A stretch of DNA of 64,000 bases from Davidsoniella eucalypti (taxonomy: Eukaryota; Ascomycota; Sordariomycetes; Microascales; Ceratocystidaceae). Both the position numbers and the translations under genes were made by a program. Under the pieces are notes generated by a model, which saw only the letters and a list, made by a program, of their open reading frames with translations, was not told the origin of the DNA and made no database searches. The stretch spans positions 682,001 through 746,000 of the forward strand of contig RMBW01000002.1 in assembly GCA_004009845.1 (NCBI GenBank), written 5' to 3'. Shown here piece by piece: positions 23,945 to 39,803 of this stretch (positions are counted from its first letter, which is position 1; every line of letters begins with the position of its first letter).

Positions 23945-26900
23945 TTCTGGGCATGTCTCTTCCAACGACATCCGAACTCCATTCTCCCTATCTTGATGTG
24001 ATAACGAACCTCGCGTACAAAGCCAGACAGGCACTCTGTCGCTATACTTTACTTCCCCACACCCGACACAGATGTCGTCGGTTCTTGGGTTGGGCTTGTG
24101 ATCTTGAACCTAACAGTCGGGTTTGACTCCCCTGTGTACATACATATACATATGTAGTCGCTCACTTTGCTGCCTAGATAACAAAGCAAAACAACAAAGA
24201 AAAGATACATACACACGTGCAAAGTCCAAAGCGCAAGTTCGGTTTGTTCGACACATGCAAAACATTGCGGTGCATCTATCTGACCGTATGCCGACGTGGT
24301 ATTTCCTCACATAAAAGAACAAGGCTACCAAGTAGTATTGGGGATTGGAGACACTGATACCCAAAGCTTTGGACTCTCGGGGTCTGGTCTCATATGAGGC
24401 ACTATAGTATATTGCGGCTTGTATATGTCGATAGTCGGGATGTATGCCTGCTGAAGCGGTAGAAGCTACAAGTGCCTACGCAGATGTAGTAGCACTACAC
24501 AAGAGACGTATGGACAAGGCTTGATACTGCGAATGCTACTTGATAGATGCCTACTATGTAAGGTCTAACTAACCAACCAAGGGTCAACCAAGGCCGTGTA
24601 CGACTAGTGTCCCGAGCAACCAATTACCACAAGACGGTCTTCATAGCGCAGCAAGAACGCTTTGTCGGTAACTGATCTCTGGGAAGATGGAGGAGCTTTC
24701 TTTCTTTTTTTTCTTTCCTTTTTTCCGTTGCTACTTGGTACCGTGTTATAGCATAAACCTGTAACGAGAAGAACATGTAATTGGCCCGGCAATAAGGGCG
24801 ACCCAAACAGAGCAACCCAGCACTATGCGGCGCTGGTACCACCTGTATCTTCCAGGCTGGCTCTGTCTCTCTAATTTCTGGGGACTTGCGCACCAGTTGC
24901 AACGCAATACTTGCGCCGCAAACTGATTGGTATTGTCATGGCCGATTAGTACCATTCATTTCCTTTCGTCATCTTTTTGTTTCCCACCTGCTTCTCTCCC
25001 TGGTTTCCTTCTTTATTTGTTTTATCTTATATTTTCCCTTCCCACTGTTTCCGGTTGCTTGGTTCTTTCTCGGGCCAGTGTTGAGAAAACTTGATATGCT
25101 ACTTTACTCTTAACTTGACTGGGCCTCTGCCTCGTAATGACTCCGGAGAGTTGGACGATGTTACCGTCTTGTCGGGCCGGGCTTAAGAGATTAACTGTTA
25201 TAATAACTTATGGCTGGTAAAAACGCTGCCTGCAAAGAGGACGGTCGAAACGTGGCAAGGGTTATCGCGGGATAGAGGACAGATGAGACGTCTTAATTTT
25301 AGCAGAGAAAAAAAAGGCATCCAGAGTCCGCGGGGGTTCCAGATATCTGGGCCTCATAATTTTCAGTACCACGATCTGGATATGTAATGAAAAAAAAAGA
25401 AATCAATCATGATACTAGGATTGTAAAGAAGGGGGGGCTTGTCCTTAACTCGACCTGCGTTTTGGTGACCCAACAGAAGCCCAAAGGAAAGACGGACACG
25501 AGGATGTTTCCCTTCTTTTTTCATTATTGTTACGGGCTAGACAGGCCACGGGGAACGAGGATAGTTCTCGTTAGGAAATTCCAGTCATGGGTTAAGAGTC
25601 CGATTCTTGGGAAATCTCATAGTTAAACGGCAAGCCCGACCAAAGAAACAAGACTAGAGGTCAACTGTATGCCTTTTTTTTCTGTGATGCTCATGGGCTT
25701 TCCCGTGCTTAGCTTGATAGGTTAGCTAGGAGATACACCTCTGGATCTCCGGTGGCAGAGAGGCGAGGCTGATATGTTACATAGATAGATACTGGGAGCC
25801 TCGAGTCTCTGTGGCTCGGTCAACTTGATCTGCAAGCCACTTTTAGAGGTCGAGTGGCTTAGTCACGAATATATCTGTACTGTTACATAGTCGTAGGGAA
25901 ACTACCTGCAAAAAGATATAGCGTCTGGACTGAGGAAGTATTGAAGTATCTGCTTCTGATGAGTTATTAGGGTTCACCCCATCGCGAGGGAGGACTTATT
26001 GCATCATATATCTACACCAGCAATACAACAAGCGATTACGTATCATGTATTTCCTTCGCTTTCTCTATATATTGCCATTTTTTTGTCAAAGCAGGGAGCG
26101 TTTAGTTGAGCCCAGAAACCAACAACAAAAACAACACGTCACAAATGTGAATCGAGTGACCAACTAACTGCTTACTTCATCCTGAGATACTGGGTAACAA
26201 ACAAACCCTTCTACGACTGATTTCATGGCAAAATCAGACAAAAAAAACCCCCAGATTCTTGTAAGCTGTGGCGCCGGCTTCTCTTTTCCGCAGCCAGGGA
26301 TCCCAGTAAGAACAATAAAAATCCGAAAATAAGAACCCTCTTTGTGGCTCCAAAGCTGAACACTGGGCGACAACGAACCAACTCGTCATGGTCAGAAGAC
26401 TTGAAGGGTTGGCTCCAGACAGTGCTCTGCCACTTCCAAACCTTGTTTTTTATACGTGGGAGAATGGGAATGAGCGATCCAAAGACGTCGCCATCCAAAA
26501 AAAGCCACAAAACTATCCCAAGATCTTGCATGCTGGGCTATTAATCTCGCCGTGCTGTGGGTGGTGGAAGTACATGCATTATGCTTACTTGATTGCGTGT
26601 CAGCTTTGTCAGCCAAAAGCTGTGTGTTATAGAAAACCAACCCTAACACGGAATAATTAACCCTGCTGTTTCCGATCGTGATGAAATAGTGCATAAACTG
26701 CTACACAATTAACATGCACAAGTCTTCCAATACTGTTACTGATCATAACTGACCTTTTTTTTTTTACTTGATCTCATTAGTGCCGAAGAAAAACTCCGTA
26801 TGTCACTTTCGCTACTAGATACCCCAAACGTACTGGATATCGACTATCTGACTGTGATATTGTGATATTGCAATACTGTGATGTTGGTGTATTATTGCCC

Positions 26901-29900
26901 ACCCATCGTGTTTGTGACTGGTGATTTGCTTCCCTGTTCGGATTACACGGAGCACCATGCCACAGAGCTAATATGGAAAGTAGTAGCGGGCATTAGGCCG
27001 TCATCGCACATGCCACTACAATACTTTCTACTTGAGGCCGAGCCGAAGATGCCGCTTGTATTAGTCGGTAGCCCGCTTCTCTGTTTCTCTTAGTAGACAG
27101 ACAAGATAAGAGCAGATTCTACATTGTGAATTGGCCTGTGTGATTATGTGATTTCAAGGCAAAGATGGCTTATTGCCAACACATACAGCAAGAGAATGCT
27201 GTGAATAGCAACCTCTCTCTCTATTTCCCCCCCTATCTTGCAGGGTCAGAATCACTATCACACATATCCCACTTGGTGACCCCCCTGTGATGAGTATTTT
27301 GCTATTGATGTGCAAGCCACCTGGATGACCCAAGAGTCAGCTCTATTACAAACGAAATGTGTGCTGTATCTTGTCTCTGGTTTGTCTTTTGTAGTGCAGC
27401 ACAGCAAGAAGATAATGTGGGATGGGACCAAGTCCCCAGGCTCACGGACAGCGACATTAGAGATAGAGAGTACAGATACAGTCACCGCCATATCGATTTC
27501 AAGCCTTGCTTACTTCCTTCCGAGGTACTTTGCCGTCCCGTGATATATTGGCGGGCTGGGGATAAGAGAAAGGCCCAGTCTAGACGTTTATATAAGGGAA
27601 CGCAGCAGAAAAGAAAGAAGCAAAGAAGGGAGGGACAAAAGCTGATAATGAGGGCGAGAAGGCAAGGGACAGATAATACAGCAAAGCTGAACATATTGTG
27701 TAAGAACTCAAAAGAAAGCACAAAAAAAGACTCATATCGGAACGGCACCCGGTGACACAATGTAAATTCGTAACTATTACACAGGAGGTATAATGTGATT
27801 AAGTTGTTATAACTAAGCAAATAGATAATGCCAGCAATATTTAAGAGAACCCGGTCACTGAATCAACACTGGAAATGGCCAGAAACGCTACAGTGTGACT
27901 GAAAACACAGAAAATCAAACCCTTTTGGGCTAAAGAGACCGACTTTTATACAGCTAGGGTTATGCACATGTCAGCTTCGTGACAATTTGATTTGATTATA
28001 TTTAACGACTGCCTGTTTCCCTGTTTTTTTTTTTTTGTTTACTAGTCAGTCATTCCGGATTTAGACTATTGTATCCGAAAAGGATTGTGACCGACATCGC
28101 GAGTTCAACAAAAAAAAACATGGTGATATAATAGTTGGATAGAATTGAGAGAGAGATCCCCAAGCAGAGAAATCAAATAGACGATACTAAAGGCTTTTGT
28201 TTACCCCAGATGATTTAAACGAAAACAGTTAGCTGAGCGTTTCTGAACAGACTTGCCAGGCTTCTTTGCAATAATAACAAGTGTACACACATGTACACAA
28301 GAAGCAAATATGCATATAGACCAGGGCTTAGAACTTCAGCAGCTCAACTCGGACGCAACTAGAGCATAAACTGGGTATTTCTCTTGAACAGTCCGGAGTA
28401 ACACGGACATTTGCTTTGCTTTTGATTTTCTTTTCTTGTATATTTCGCTCTTGCACATGCAATCCAGCCTACCATCCGGACTTATGGAAATCAAACGAGG
28501 CTATTTATTCGTTCGTTTCTTTTGTTCTTTCTATTGTTCTAACACGCCAAGTAATGAAAAAAAAGAAAAAGAAAATACCACATATATTATGGTTTATTAT
28601 TCATTAATATGTACGTTCTTCCAACTATTCCCTTTTCATATAACAATTGTCGAAACTTGGAGATGAAAATCTGCCAACTTGACCATTCTGTTTCGATCTA
28701 ACCTTGCTCCCGTAGTTTGGCCGGCGCTAGCCAAAATTTGTGACATTGACATACTCATTTTTTCCAAAAACAGGTCCGAGAAATTGGAGAAAGAACAAAT
28801 GTTATTCGCTGATCATCTTGCTATGATACATAGTTTAAGAGCAAAACCATAGTTCTAAAGGTGCCTTGTGCTATATAAGTTGTAGACGAGCCTGCATGTG
28901 ATACGCCATAGCAGAAAAAAAACAACGAGGTCGGCGTTCTGCCTTTTTGCTTTGCTTAATCCCTGTGTTCGACAGGAACATAGAAAAGAAAATTGTAAGC
29001 CTCGGTTATGATATTTCGTCAGGTTTCTGATGGGATATCTGGCATCCGGGGCTGCTGATTCTTTTTTTTTGCCACCTGGGAAATCAGCCATGACACACAT
29101 GTGAATACCTGTATATAAAATACTGTATAATTACAACTGTGTGGTAGAACAAGAGAGAAAAGAAAGAAAATACGTCAAGAACCTTGGAATTTGTTTAGGT
29201 TCATTGCATGCATAAACCCCGGATTTTCCACCTCATTTCATGTTCTTCCGTCAAGTCTTACAAAAGAATCATGTTTGCATGTTGTTTGCATAAAAAATCA
29301 ATTTCCAATATAATGCTTGCATAGATACAAACCATGCAAAAAAAAAAAAGAAGTTGTCAAATACACACGGAGGGCGATGACGGCATATCGTCGGTTAAAC
29401 CATACTGTCAAGAACAATACCTTGTCCGTTCTATATGTCGTTATATTCTGTACCCAGAAACTGATTACGCATGGAATGAAATGCATTTGGCAGAAACTAA
29501 ACGTCAGAGACCATTTCTGACGTGAGCATGATGCATTTTAAGCCGATGCTTCTTTTGAGTTTCTGTCAGTAATGCACCCAGTCTTTTTGTATAGGGATTT
29601 CTATGTCGTTGTTCATGGATGAACCTGCATCACGTGAGGCCCACAACAAACACACTTCAACCTACATATAGCACGCCATAGTACTACTAATCATATATTA
29701 TAAGCCTCCCTTTCGCATTCCGGCGATGGCTTCAGCTGTGCTTGTTCGCACACAAATCTCATATATAATTAATAAGATAGCAAGGGGACATGAAACAAAT
29801 CGGCCAGCCTCCCTTCGATCACAAGTGGCTTTTTTTTTTTGCTTATTCTTTCTACTAGATATGACCAGAAACAGAAAATCGGCATCTTGTATCAGAGATC

Positions 29901-32900
29901 CATAGACATCTAGGAGTTGATGTCAAATCTCCCCCGTGCCGTCGAATAACACCTTTTTTTGCTTTTTTCCTCCTTGTCTTGGGGGCTTTTCTTCTTCTTT
30001 TTCTTCTACTCCTTCCCTCAAAAGCCACCAGAAAGTAATCAAATAAAATAAAAAAAGAGACAGTGTGTGAGTTAATGAGAAGGGTGACAGACCAGAAAAG
30101 CCACGAACAACAAAAACAACAAAAACACGCCCTTCTCAGCTGTCATGGTCTTAGATGTCTTTGATATCCTGATTTTTCGTTGTCAATAACACGATGGAAC
30201 AACTTCGTCCAGCTTTTATTCCTTTTTTTTTTCTTTTCTTATTTCCCCTCTATTCATGTTATCAGCACACTACGATAAAATAGTCAGTTATTTACCTTGA
30301 CCGATTTAATCGGTTCCAAAAGATCAAGCTGAGTACAACGTAGTAGTCTTCTAGTAAGGTAAATGCCTTTTTTTTCTTCTTCTCTATGATGCGGTCTAGA
30401 CGCTTGGTTCTTGATTTACTCGGATATGCTTCCGCTAGCCATTCGAGACGGCTTAGAATTTTCCAGACCGTTGGTTTTTCCATAGGACCAGAAACCCTTT
30501 TTTCCTCTTGGTATCGACCTTTTTCGTTGTTTTTTTTCCGGTGGTTATCGTGATAGTTGTAAGCCAGTTTCTCGGTCGCAGTGGTGTAGATCAGTTAGTG
30601 CCGTATGAAGAAGAATCGAACATCAGTGCCAAAATTGTAAACTAATAATGAAGCGCCCAAGCTTGTCCGTGCATAAGGGTTAAGCGTACATCATAGCAGG
30701 GTTAGCATGAGATAGTTGCACAATATCCTTGTTTCATCCTTTTCATCATTTTAGATATACATAATTCGCGTTCTTCATAAAACAAGACTAAACCACAAAT
30801 CTGGATCATGAACTCTTTGGAATGTAAAGAGCAAAGAAAGGAGAACAAATGAAATGTGTGTGTTATGCAGCTGCATAGAAGGGATGCCTGAGCGAACGCA
30901 ACGTTTGATTTCGCAGCAGAGCGAACGAAGGGATAAGTGAAGAGAAGGTTAGTAAAAGGACGAGTATAAAAATTAGTACCATCACTGAATATTCTATTGT
31001 TGTAGCCAAATGCAGTGTTGAAGCCGAACAGAGTGTTTGAATGTGTATTCAGCATATGACAAACAACATTCCTTCTCCGTTTCTTTCCCTTTTTCTTGTT
31101 GTTCTATTTTACGACATCGGATGGGCTTTTTTCCATGTACAGAAAAAAAAACCCTGATGTCTGTTATTTTATTTATTTATTTGTGAGATACTATATGTCA
31201 ACTTCGGATTACAGCAACTAACAGGGTAAATGAGGAGCACCTTGTAATTGTTTTTTTGTGTCGTAGTTATATATGTTTTTTCTATTCCTTTTTTCAGCTG
31301 GTCCAGCTCTTATGCGAAAAGTGTTTTATCCACTGCTCATTGTAACTATGAGTACATAAAAAAAAATATATAAAAGTGAGCTGTCATAGTATGGCTTGGC
31401 TTGTGCTCCTTGCTTGGGGAGGAGAATTCTCGGCGTGTACGCTTAAAAAATTATGTAGTTATCATATTTCTGCTATAAGGGATGGGGCGATTTTGCTTTT
31501 AGGGCAGATATGGCTGAACTAGGGATGGTCTTCAGTGGGTATGTTTAGTGGACTATAGAGGGGGTCCTTAGGCTTTAGTTAGTATTTATGACTGCTCACT
31601 ATAATACCTGGACGATTAGCAGGCATCACTTGCACCGGGGCGCTTTTCTATCCTATCTTATGTTAGGTGCTAAGAATTCAATAAGAAGCTGTTTATTAAC
31701 TTGGATCATGATTGGTAATGCAGTTTGATAGATGACAGGAATTTGATGAGTTTTAATGTGAGGGGGTAAAGAGACGGCCAATATCACATTTATAACAATG
31801 CTTCTTAACTACGTCTTTTCATATGTATTTTTTGGGTTTTCTTTTCTCTCCCTGGCAATATATTGTGTGGTTATTGAATGACCGCTCAAATGTGATCTCT
31901 CAATCACTGTCCCAATCGCAACGGCGTTTTGGAAACGCTCGCGTTTGCATAGAAAACCAACATCCTATCCCTTTCTTATAGTGCTTAGAATATAGCTATT
32001 ACGTAGCTGGAGATACCACGCCAAAGACATCTTGGCCTCCAAGGGTTGGGTGGCGAATGCCCGAGATGTCAATGTGTGTTGTTGATTCGTTGGGTTTTAC
32101 TATCTTAGGGTCAAGATCAACGGAGCAAACAAGTACTCTTACACATATAATATATATATATACACACACATGTATGGTGCCATTTTATTTCCCCCCCAAC
32201 AAACCATGGGGCAAACGTGTCATTCGCGTTTTACGGCCTCAAAAACCCACTACATGTTTAGTAACCAATTGATTGGCTATTTCTACGATATTTTTTACGC
32301 CTATAGGCTTATAGTTTTCGCTGTTGTTGTTTGTGATATCTATGTGAACAATATGTGACTGAAACTGTTTGTTCCGAAAATGGACGTGTGACAACCAACC
32401 AGAGACGAGCAAACATAACTGAGAGAAGACAAATCATTGGTGCCAGTCCGGCTTTATCTCGTTTGTATTGGCGTCCTCCTGTTCACATGTCTTGACAATG
32501 GAGAATAGTTGGACCTTTCCCGCTTGGCTTTTTTAGCGCTATTATAGACAAGCTATTGACAATGCCTAGCGGCCATCAGTCACTGAAGAAGGGAGGAACG
32601 GGATTGTTTGAATGATAGAGCAAAAAAATCTTAAATCAAAGAGATATCTTTTACACAGGGTTCTAGTCTACTTTTTTTTTTCTGGTCTAGGGAACGTGCC
32701 GCTGTCGATCGAAAAGAGAGCCAATTAAAACTCGGCTAGACAGACCTAAGCTAAGCTAAAATGCTCTGATGAGTCAAGCCCCGAACTGTCACACTTCCAC
32801 TAGTTGGACGGGTTGCATTCAATCCGTAGATCAAGATCGGGCTGTTCTTGTCCTGTTTTTTTCTTTGTTGCTGTGTATAGAAGCTCTAGGTCGCTGGGAA

Positions 32901-35900
32901 ACGGACATATAAATAAACAAAGGCTCGAACCGGCGTATACACAAGCCAGTGAAAGGGCAGTGTTGGATACGAACTAGTTGCAGGAGGGTCATTTGGGGCC
33001 ACTTATTGTCCATGTGCCGTCAAATCACATGTATAGATTATATGGATGATATAGATGGATAGGCCACGAGTCGCATAGCGAATAAAAAAACAAAAAAAAA
33101 CAAGAAGCACATAGGACAAGATAAGAGCGACAGCTTGTTGGTCGGGCCAATGAATATCAAAGTTATATCAATGCAATCGTCTTGGCATTTTCTGCTTCAA
33201 CTTGTGACTGAGAAAATGCAATCATGCTCAATTTAGTGTCTGATCAAACAAATTGAACCAACAAGGGTGGTATTCCAGCTTTCTTTTTGTAGCCAACATG
33301 AATGTATCATATAGAGACACAATAATAATAATGATATGTACCAGAAGAAAATTATAGATATAACTGTATCTATATTTTTATGTGAATATGGTCTTGTGCG
33401 TTTGCCCTAAACCGCCGATGCCAATATCACACAATGAAAATCTGCAGGCTTACCCATTCTGCCCCATCGCACAAAAAGTAAGGGTTAAAAAAAAACCGCC
33501 ATTCTAAGTGCGTCGTAGCGAGCCGTTTCAGGCAGAATGACGATGTCCCCTCGTTCTCTAATTTTTTTTTTCCCTTGATCCCCGACAGGATTAGATGCGA
33601 GTGACGTTGAGCGAAGACGGCAGGAATAACAGAAGGATAGAGGGGGGAGGGGGGTAGAAAAGAAGCGATATCAACAAAACAACAAAAAGAACACATCAAT
33701 AGATACACACAGCAGATCAAACGGAGAGAAACACTTAAAGGCTATCTATATCTCATCGGAAATACATATATATATAATACAAATAGGCTGGGCAGAGATA
33801 TGGATGGAGCGACAACGCATAATGCAGCAAGGACTATAAAGCGGCAACGGAAGCGGTAGCGATAGCCTCAGGAAGAAGGGAAGAAGTGATGGACATTAGG
33901 ATACCTGTACTAATGTAGCAAATAGTGAGTAGTACACTATAAAAGAGGTGTCTGTATGTGCATATGTGAGTATTGCATGGCATTGCATGAACAAGGGTCT
34001 ATTTCAGAGCTAAAGGTGATAAATACTCTTTTTTTTTTTTTCTTTCTTTCTTTTCTTTCCAAAATACATTGCGGTGCGTTTGACAGCAGGCGGATTTCTT
34101 ATTGTCGTCGTTTTGTCGTTTATACGTGCTAAGATAAGGTGGACGTGGTGCTAAGCAAGACAAAGGGTCTTCGTTCTTCATATGACCAAGTTACATTTAA
34201 GTTTATCTCTGAGTTTGTATCTAATGTCAAATGTTGGCGTTATTGTCGGGCTGGGCTGGGCTGGACTAGACTATTTCGTCTAGTACTTAGGATTTCATAC
34301 AGTGTTTATTTGTGAATAGCCTTTGTGTTCTTGTCTGATGCGTTGTTCATCTATCAAAGCCCCGGTAATAACGCTGTTTCATTATTATTGATTTTTTTAT
34401 ATATGTTCAACAGCAGCTAGTTATCTCTAATTGCTGTGATTGTTTCTTGATGTTTTACATCGATGGGCGTCTGGCGGTCTGCATTTAATGACTTTTTTTT
34501 TCATTACTATATAATTGCGGGGTTGGAAACATATATTATGTACATGGTTGTAAATTCAAATACAACTAAGTAATAATGAACGGCCGGCTAAGATGGACGG
34601 ATCGATCGATCGAATAACTAATACTACTAGTATTCAAAGCTTGCCGTTTCCTTTCTTTTTTTTTACTACTACACAAATAATTGAGGGGTTCAAAAAAAGA
34701 TCCAGACCGACTTCTCTGCTCTATTTACTAAAAGCGGTAAAAGATGTAAAGCAGAAATACAACCCATCCTCATTGCCGTAACTTGGATTGGGATTGAATC
34801 AAATCCCATGAACAAGATCAATCCACTATATTCAAATTCAAACAACATACATGACAATATTTTTTTTCGTAGTCTTAGCCAATAGGTCATTGGATAATTC
34901 TCCAAAAACAAGCAAACTCACTAGCTTCAGCCAACGAGATTATACGATGTTTATTGTATGTCGATTGGCTGGCTCAATAAGAGGAGGGGTTTCTTATACA
35001 ATCACAACAATACAACAATACAAACTAACTATTAGCTATAGTTGGTTCTTTTTCGATAGCTGTATCTTCAAGTTGCGCACATTGAGGGGTGTATGCAGCC
35101 ACGATTACTTCAAAGAAAAAAAACAAGTCTCGCTGTGATCCAGGCATAAAATGATCCACCTCTATGCTCGCATGTACACCGCTTTATAGTTAGTGGGATA
35201 ACAGTTGTATTTTGCATTCCAACTCAAGGTTTACTAGCCACTTTATTGTCCAATGAGAGAACACACAAAATAAAACTATCAACGATTGCTGCGTTTTTAT
35301 GCAGCTGTGTTAGGCCTAATGCTAACGCAGCCTACTAATTTATATATATTAGTCATAGAGGCAGAACAAAAGGCAGAAAGAAAGAAGAGTAAAAGTTAAG
35401 CTTCAGCTATAGGGCAAAAAAAACTCAAAAGCATGACTGTGTTTCTCAATTTTTTGACATGGAAAGGGTATCCACTTTTTTATTTGTTGTCAAAACAATA
35501 GCTAATTGACAGCCTAAACCTGTTAAGCTTTGTACTGTACAAGGTTTTTTTTTTTCTAGAATACATGTTAGGGTTTATACGGCTGAGGCAACCCTGTTAG
35601 AAAACGACTATTGAACAGGTTTACGAGCTTAAGGCTTGATGTGATTTGCAAGAGAGCAAGACAACTCGCTTGACGAACCAATAGGAAGTCTTTGAACATT
35701 CAGTATCTTAAGAAGAGGCGAGACTTTTATTTGATAGAATCGCGGGCGTTTTTTTCCTTCTTGTTTTTCGTTTTAGTCTGACCGTGATGTCGGGACCCTT
35801 AATCAATAGCACATATTTTAAGTTGATGCAACTGGCTATAAGCTATGAACAAAGAAATGTATTCTGCCGTAGATCGTATACTTATTTTCGTTCAATAAAC

Positions 35901-38900
35901 CAATCGCGTTAATATGGAAAGGTGAATGAACAGAAAACGTGTATTTTTAGATTCAAAAGATGAAATAAATGGGGACACGTAAACCCTAGAAAAGCAGAAA
36001 GAAAGGCTCGGGGCGGCTAATATGAACTTACGCGATTCAAGACGAGTATTACATATAAAGGGAAAAAAAAATTATTACGTGCATTTTGGCATACTCTTGT
36101 CGACGTTAGCTGATATGAGTTTTGGCTGCTATTGATGGCAAATCGATATCTTATTCTTACTCAACTCTGTATTCTCAAACAGCGCGAAGCCTGTGCTTTC
36201 CAGATATCAGAGAAACATGAAGAAAGAAAGAATAAGGAAGACACTTGACGATTGTCTCAGGAATACAAAGTATCTTAAACACCAGCAAGGAAATAGCAAA
36301 AAAATTACCATGTTGCTTTTTTCAAGTCTGCGCGCGTTATAGCGAAGAGAAAAAGAGGCGTTGCCACACACGGCCCCCCCTCGATTTCAAATCAAAGAAT
36401 CGAGGGCGTTGTTACGGAGATGGCGTAAAGTGTTTTTTTTTTTCCTTCTCTTTAATATTCTGTGCCTCTTTTTATTGTGATATTGTTTCATGTTAATGCA
36501 CTTAAATTTTTTTTTTTTCTCTTCCTGTTGAGATGAAGAACCATCTTGTTTCAAAATAATCAGGCTCCCCGAGCGCGACAGAAAAAGATAATGATGACTA
36601 GGCGATGCTAGGTAGCGAACCGTGACTTGCTATAATTCGTTTTTCGTTGTGCTTTGTTTCCCTTTCTCCAAGTTACGACCAGAGAAAATAAATGTACTAA
36701 AAAAAAAACAAAAAAAAACATAATATCAATGATAAATGCTAAAACCCCCACCACACAACATCAAGACAAGTCAAGAACAAGGGGATCTGTGCTGAAAGAT
36801 AAATTATATGATGCTGTTGTATATGTAGCGGCATCAGCGATCAACCCTTGGATGGCCTGGTTAGGGAACCTCCATTGATCCGGCCTGTATATATGTACTA
36901 TGTGAGTTTGTTTTGTTTGTTGAGTTATTGCAGGAGCAGTACCGAAGAAAGAAAAAGAAAAGAAAAAAAGCTGGATGAGAACCGCAGCGACCAATATATG
37001 AACAACTTGAGATCCTCCCCCAGGATTTGAATATATTTTGCTTCTGGTTAGGTTGGACATGCCCAAAGTAGGCAACGTAGACAAAAGGTACACAAATACA
37101 TAGTTAGAGCGCAGTAGATCTTTTTTTTCTTTTCTTTTTCTTTGGGTTATAGTTGGGGTTTTGAGGGGGGGTTCGCTAACATGTTTATCTATGGATCGGC
37201 CTTGACAGAACCAGGACAATGAACATGCAAGGCAGTCTTTTTTTTGTTAAGCTGCGCCTAGGCATCGACCATGAAAAGAGAAATAGAGGGCTGATTTGAT
37301 AGTCATAGGGTACGGAACAGACTCTATGATTTGAATATATTTCAAGGCGTTTGGACGGGGCTCCAAGCGTTTCTCCAGCAAACGCCTCCGTGGTTATTCT
37401 TTTGTGATCGGCCATCGCTAGAGTAATAATCACTGGAGGGGTCAAACGTACCCTCAAAAGTGCAAAAAGGCACATGCAAAAGAGCATCATGACGTTTAAG
37501 AGGGACACAGTAAGATGCAGAAAAGATACCCCAGAGGTCAAAGACACAAAATGAATGCCAAGGCTGGAGGGGGGAGTATAAACATGAATGGATATACAAC
37601 TATTGGGGCCCTTTTACGTTGTTTCAAGTAGGAACCGAAACGGCATAGTAAAAGATAGAACACAAAAAAAGCTATTAGGACTCAACTTTTGTTGAAAAAA
37701 ATGCCCGAGCACGGGAATACAGATACAAAATGTACTACGGGTATTTGTCTTAATGTGTACCGAGGGTGATACAACGAAACGGATCTGTAGTACCGTGTAC
37801 ATGTGCTGTTACAGACGTTATACGAGTTGATCATGTAGCTGTTCCGGCTCGACTAAGATCACAGAAGATGACACGGGAGTAAAGGCAGAGAGAGAGGAAC
37901 AAAATAGAAGCTCTTTGGCCTCCTTTTGCTGCTTCTTCGATCGTTCCTTTCTTTTGATTTACAGATTCGACCCCTCTTCCTTTCGATGCTTCGATAGCAG
38001 CCTACAGCGTTACGGCGAATGTAGAAAAACAAGGTGGTGGTAATCTGTGAACAACAAGTGTATTTGTGTATCAGAGTGTGATACCCTGATTATAAGAGAG
38101 AAAAAAAAAGACACCGCTCTTGTGCCCCCCAAACATCGAAGCCGGACCTGATAAAGGCGGACAGGAAAATGTTGACAGAAAAGATACTTGTCAGACAGGG
38201 ATTAAATGCAGACAGTGCACGTGAATATGCAAGTACAGGTCTTGTTTCTTTTGTTCCTCTATCTTGCTTCTACCGTGCTGTACTTGGGTTGTATTAAGCC
38301 AGCTAGTTGCATGCATAGAAGCCAAAGCGAACACGGGCTGCCCGCCTTTCCATTTATTCCGTGTTCGTCACTAGCGGCGAGAAAGAGATGGAGAGAGTCA
38401 ATTTGTTTATGCCGCCCTTTTGAGTGCCGCTATCGTTGTCTTGTTTGGAGAGGGGCGTACTATGCCAGTGTTAGTTAAAATAAACATAAAAGCAGAAGAA
38501 CGAGATACACTACAACAAGGACTGAGCGTGCATAAAGCCAAAACACGACGTTTTGGTAGTATCCTTTGCGGTCAGTTATATTAGGTTATTGTGCAGACGA
38601 TATGGGACAAAGATAAAACAAATGGCCACGCCACGCCTTGGAGCACAGAAAGGGTTTGAAACCAAGACTACGAATAGTCCATAAATAGAAGCAGTTTAGT
38701 TTTCGTGTATCAGTAAAAGGCAACGATGAGGAATCAGGCAGGCATCTATATGTACATTCTCGCCATCTCTGATACTAAAGAATACAATGGATTGTCATAT
38801 TCGGCGGGCTCTCAGATCATTGATTGTCGGCGTGGATGTTGGATATCATAGCAATCCAGTACAGCTGATTGTGTAGTGTTTAGGCGGCACATCTTCTGTT

Positions 38901-39803
38901 CTTGGTCTTTTTTTCTTATCCGGGACAAACACTAGAAAAATCTGCCGTACACACAACCATCGGCGGTGATTAAACCCTGGTAGGCGGATGGATGCCAGCA
39001 GAGCACAGTACACCTGTATACAATAAACCGAATATTAACACACAAGACGGCGATATAACGCCACGGTGCTGGTGTTCTTTTCCACTATTGCCTGCAATTA
39101 TTTACATTTGTATCGTTCGGCTAGCGACGTGCTACTTGGAAAACACAAATAAAAGAATATATAAAAATAAAAAGGCTTTCTTCCCTGTCACCGCCTTGTT
39201 GATTGGCAGCGAAAGCGAGGAAGGCTGCCCCACTTCTTCTTTTGTACGGTGTTTACCGATCTTTTTCTGTCGTTCCTTCCTGCAGCCAGGCAGAACAGCC
39301 GGCAGCCGGCTTTGTTTATCAGGTGCATTTATGTGGCATAGATGAGTCTTGACCGCCCTTTCTCCTCTGCTTCTCAGCTCTTTACGATACTGCTATGCTT
39401 CAGCCAACTTATTCGCAAATACGAAGAAGAACAATCATACAATGCTGGAGAAAAGGATTGAATTTATCTTTATAGGTAGTACAGCTTTTGTAGCAATTGA
39501 AGTGAAGTGAAGTGGCTTCGCTTGTGGGAATATTTAAGCGGGAAATAAAAACTCTGATCTTTGATTGCTGGTGAGGGGAAATAGAAACGGAATCTCCATT
39601 ATCACAAGCCAAGGAGGGACTTGACAACAAAACATGGACGAAAGCCAAAGGAAAATGGCTCGGGCTCGATTGATTGGTACTGGATTCGCTATTATCATTT
39701 GTTCATGATAAACATGACAGCTGCCGGTCTTCGATAACGATGACGATGACGATGATTCCGGATCACGACATACAGCGTACATACATATACATTATATGTA
39801 CAT

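Noticed and set aside
24085..24130. B-box-like GGGTTTGACTCCC on the plus strand
   Set aside because: No matching acceptor stem lies at tRNA distance upstream.
27357..27755. 132-residue frame with a signal-like start and basic tail
   Set aside because: The Lys/Arg-rich second half comes from an A/G-rich stretch. There is no leader, splice evidence or recognised family.
32920..32940. B-box-like GGTTCGAGCC on the minus strand
   Set aside because: The T stem cannot pair (GCCGG against CTTTG) and there is no cloverleaf.
38206..38478. 90-residue Cys-containing frame with a hydrophobic start
   Set aside because: No promoter context or codon bias; too short and irregular to support as a secreted-protein gene.
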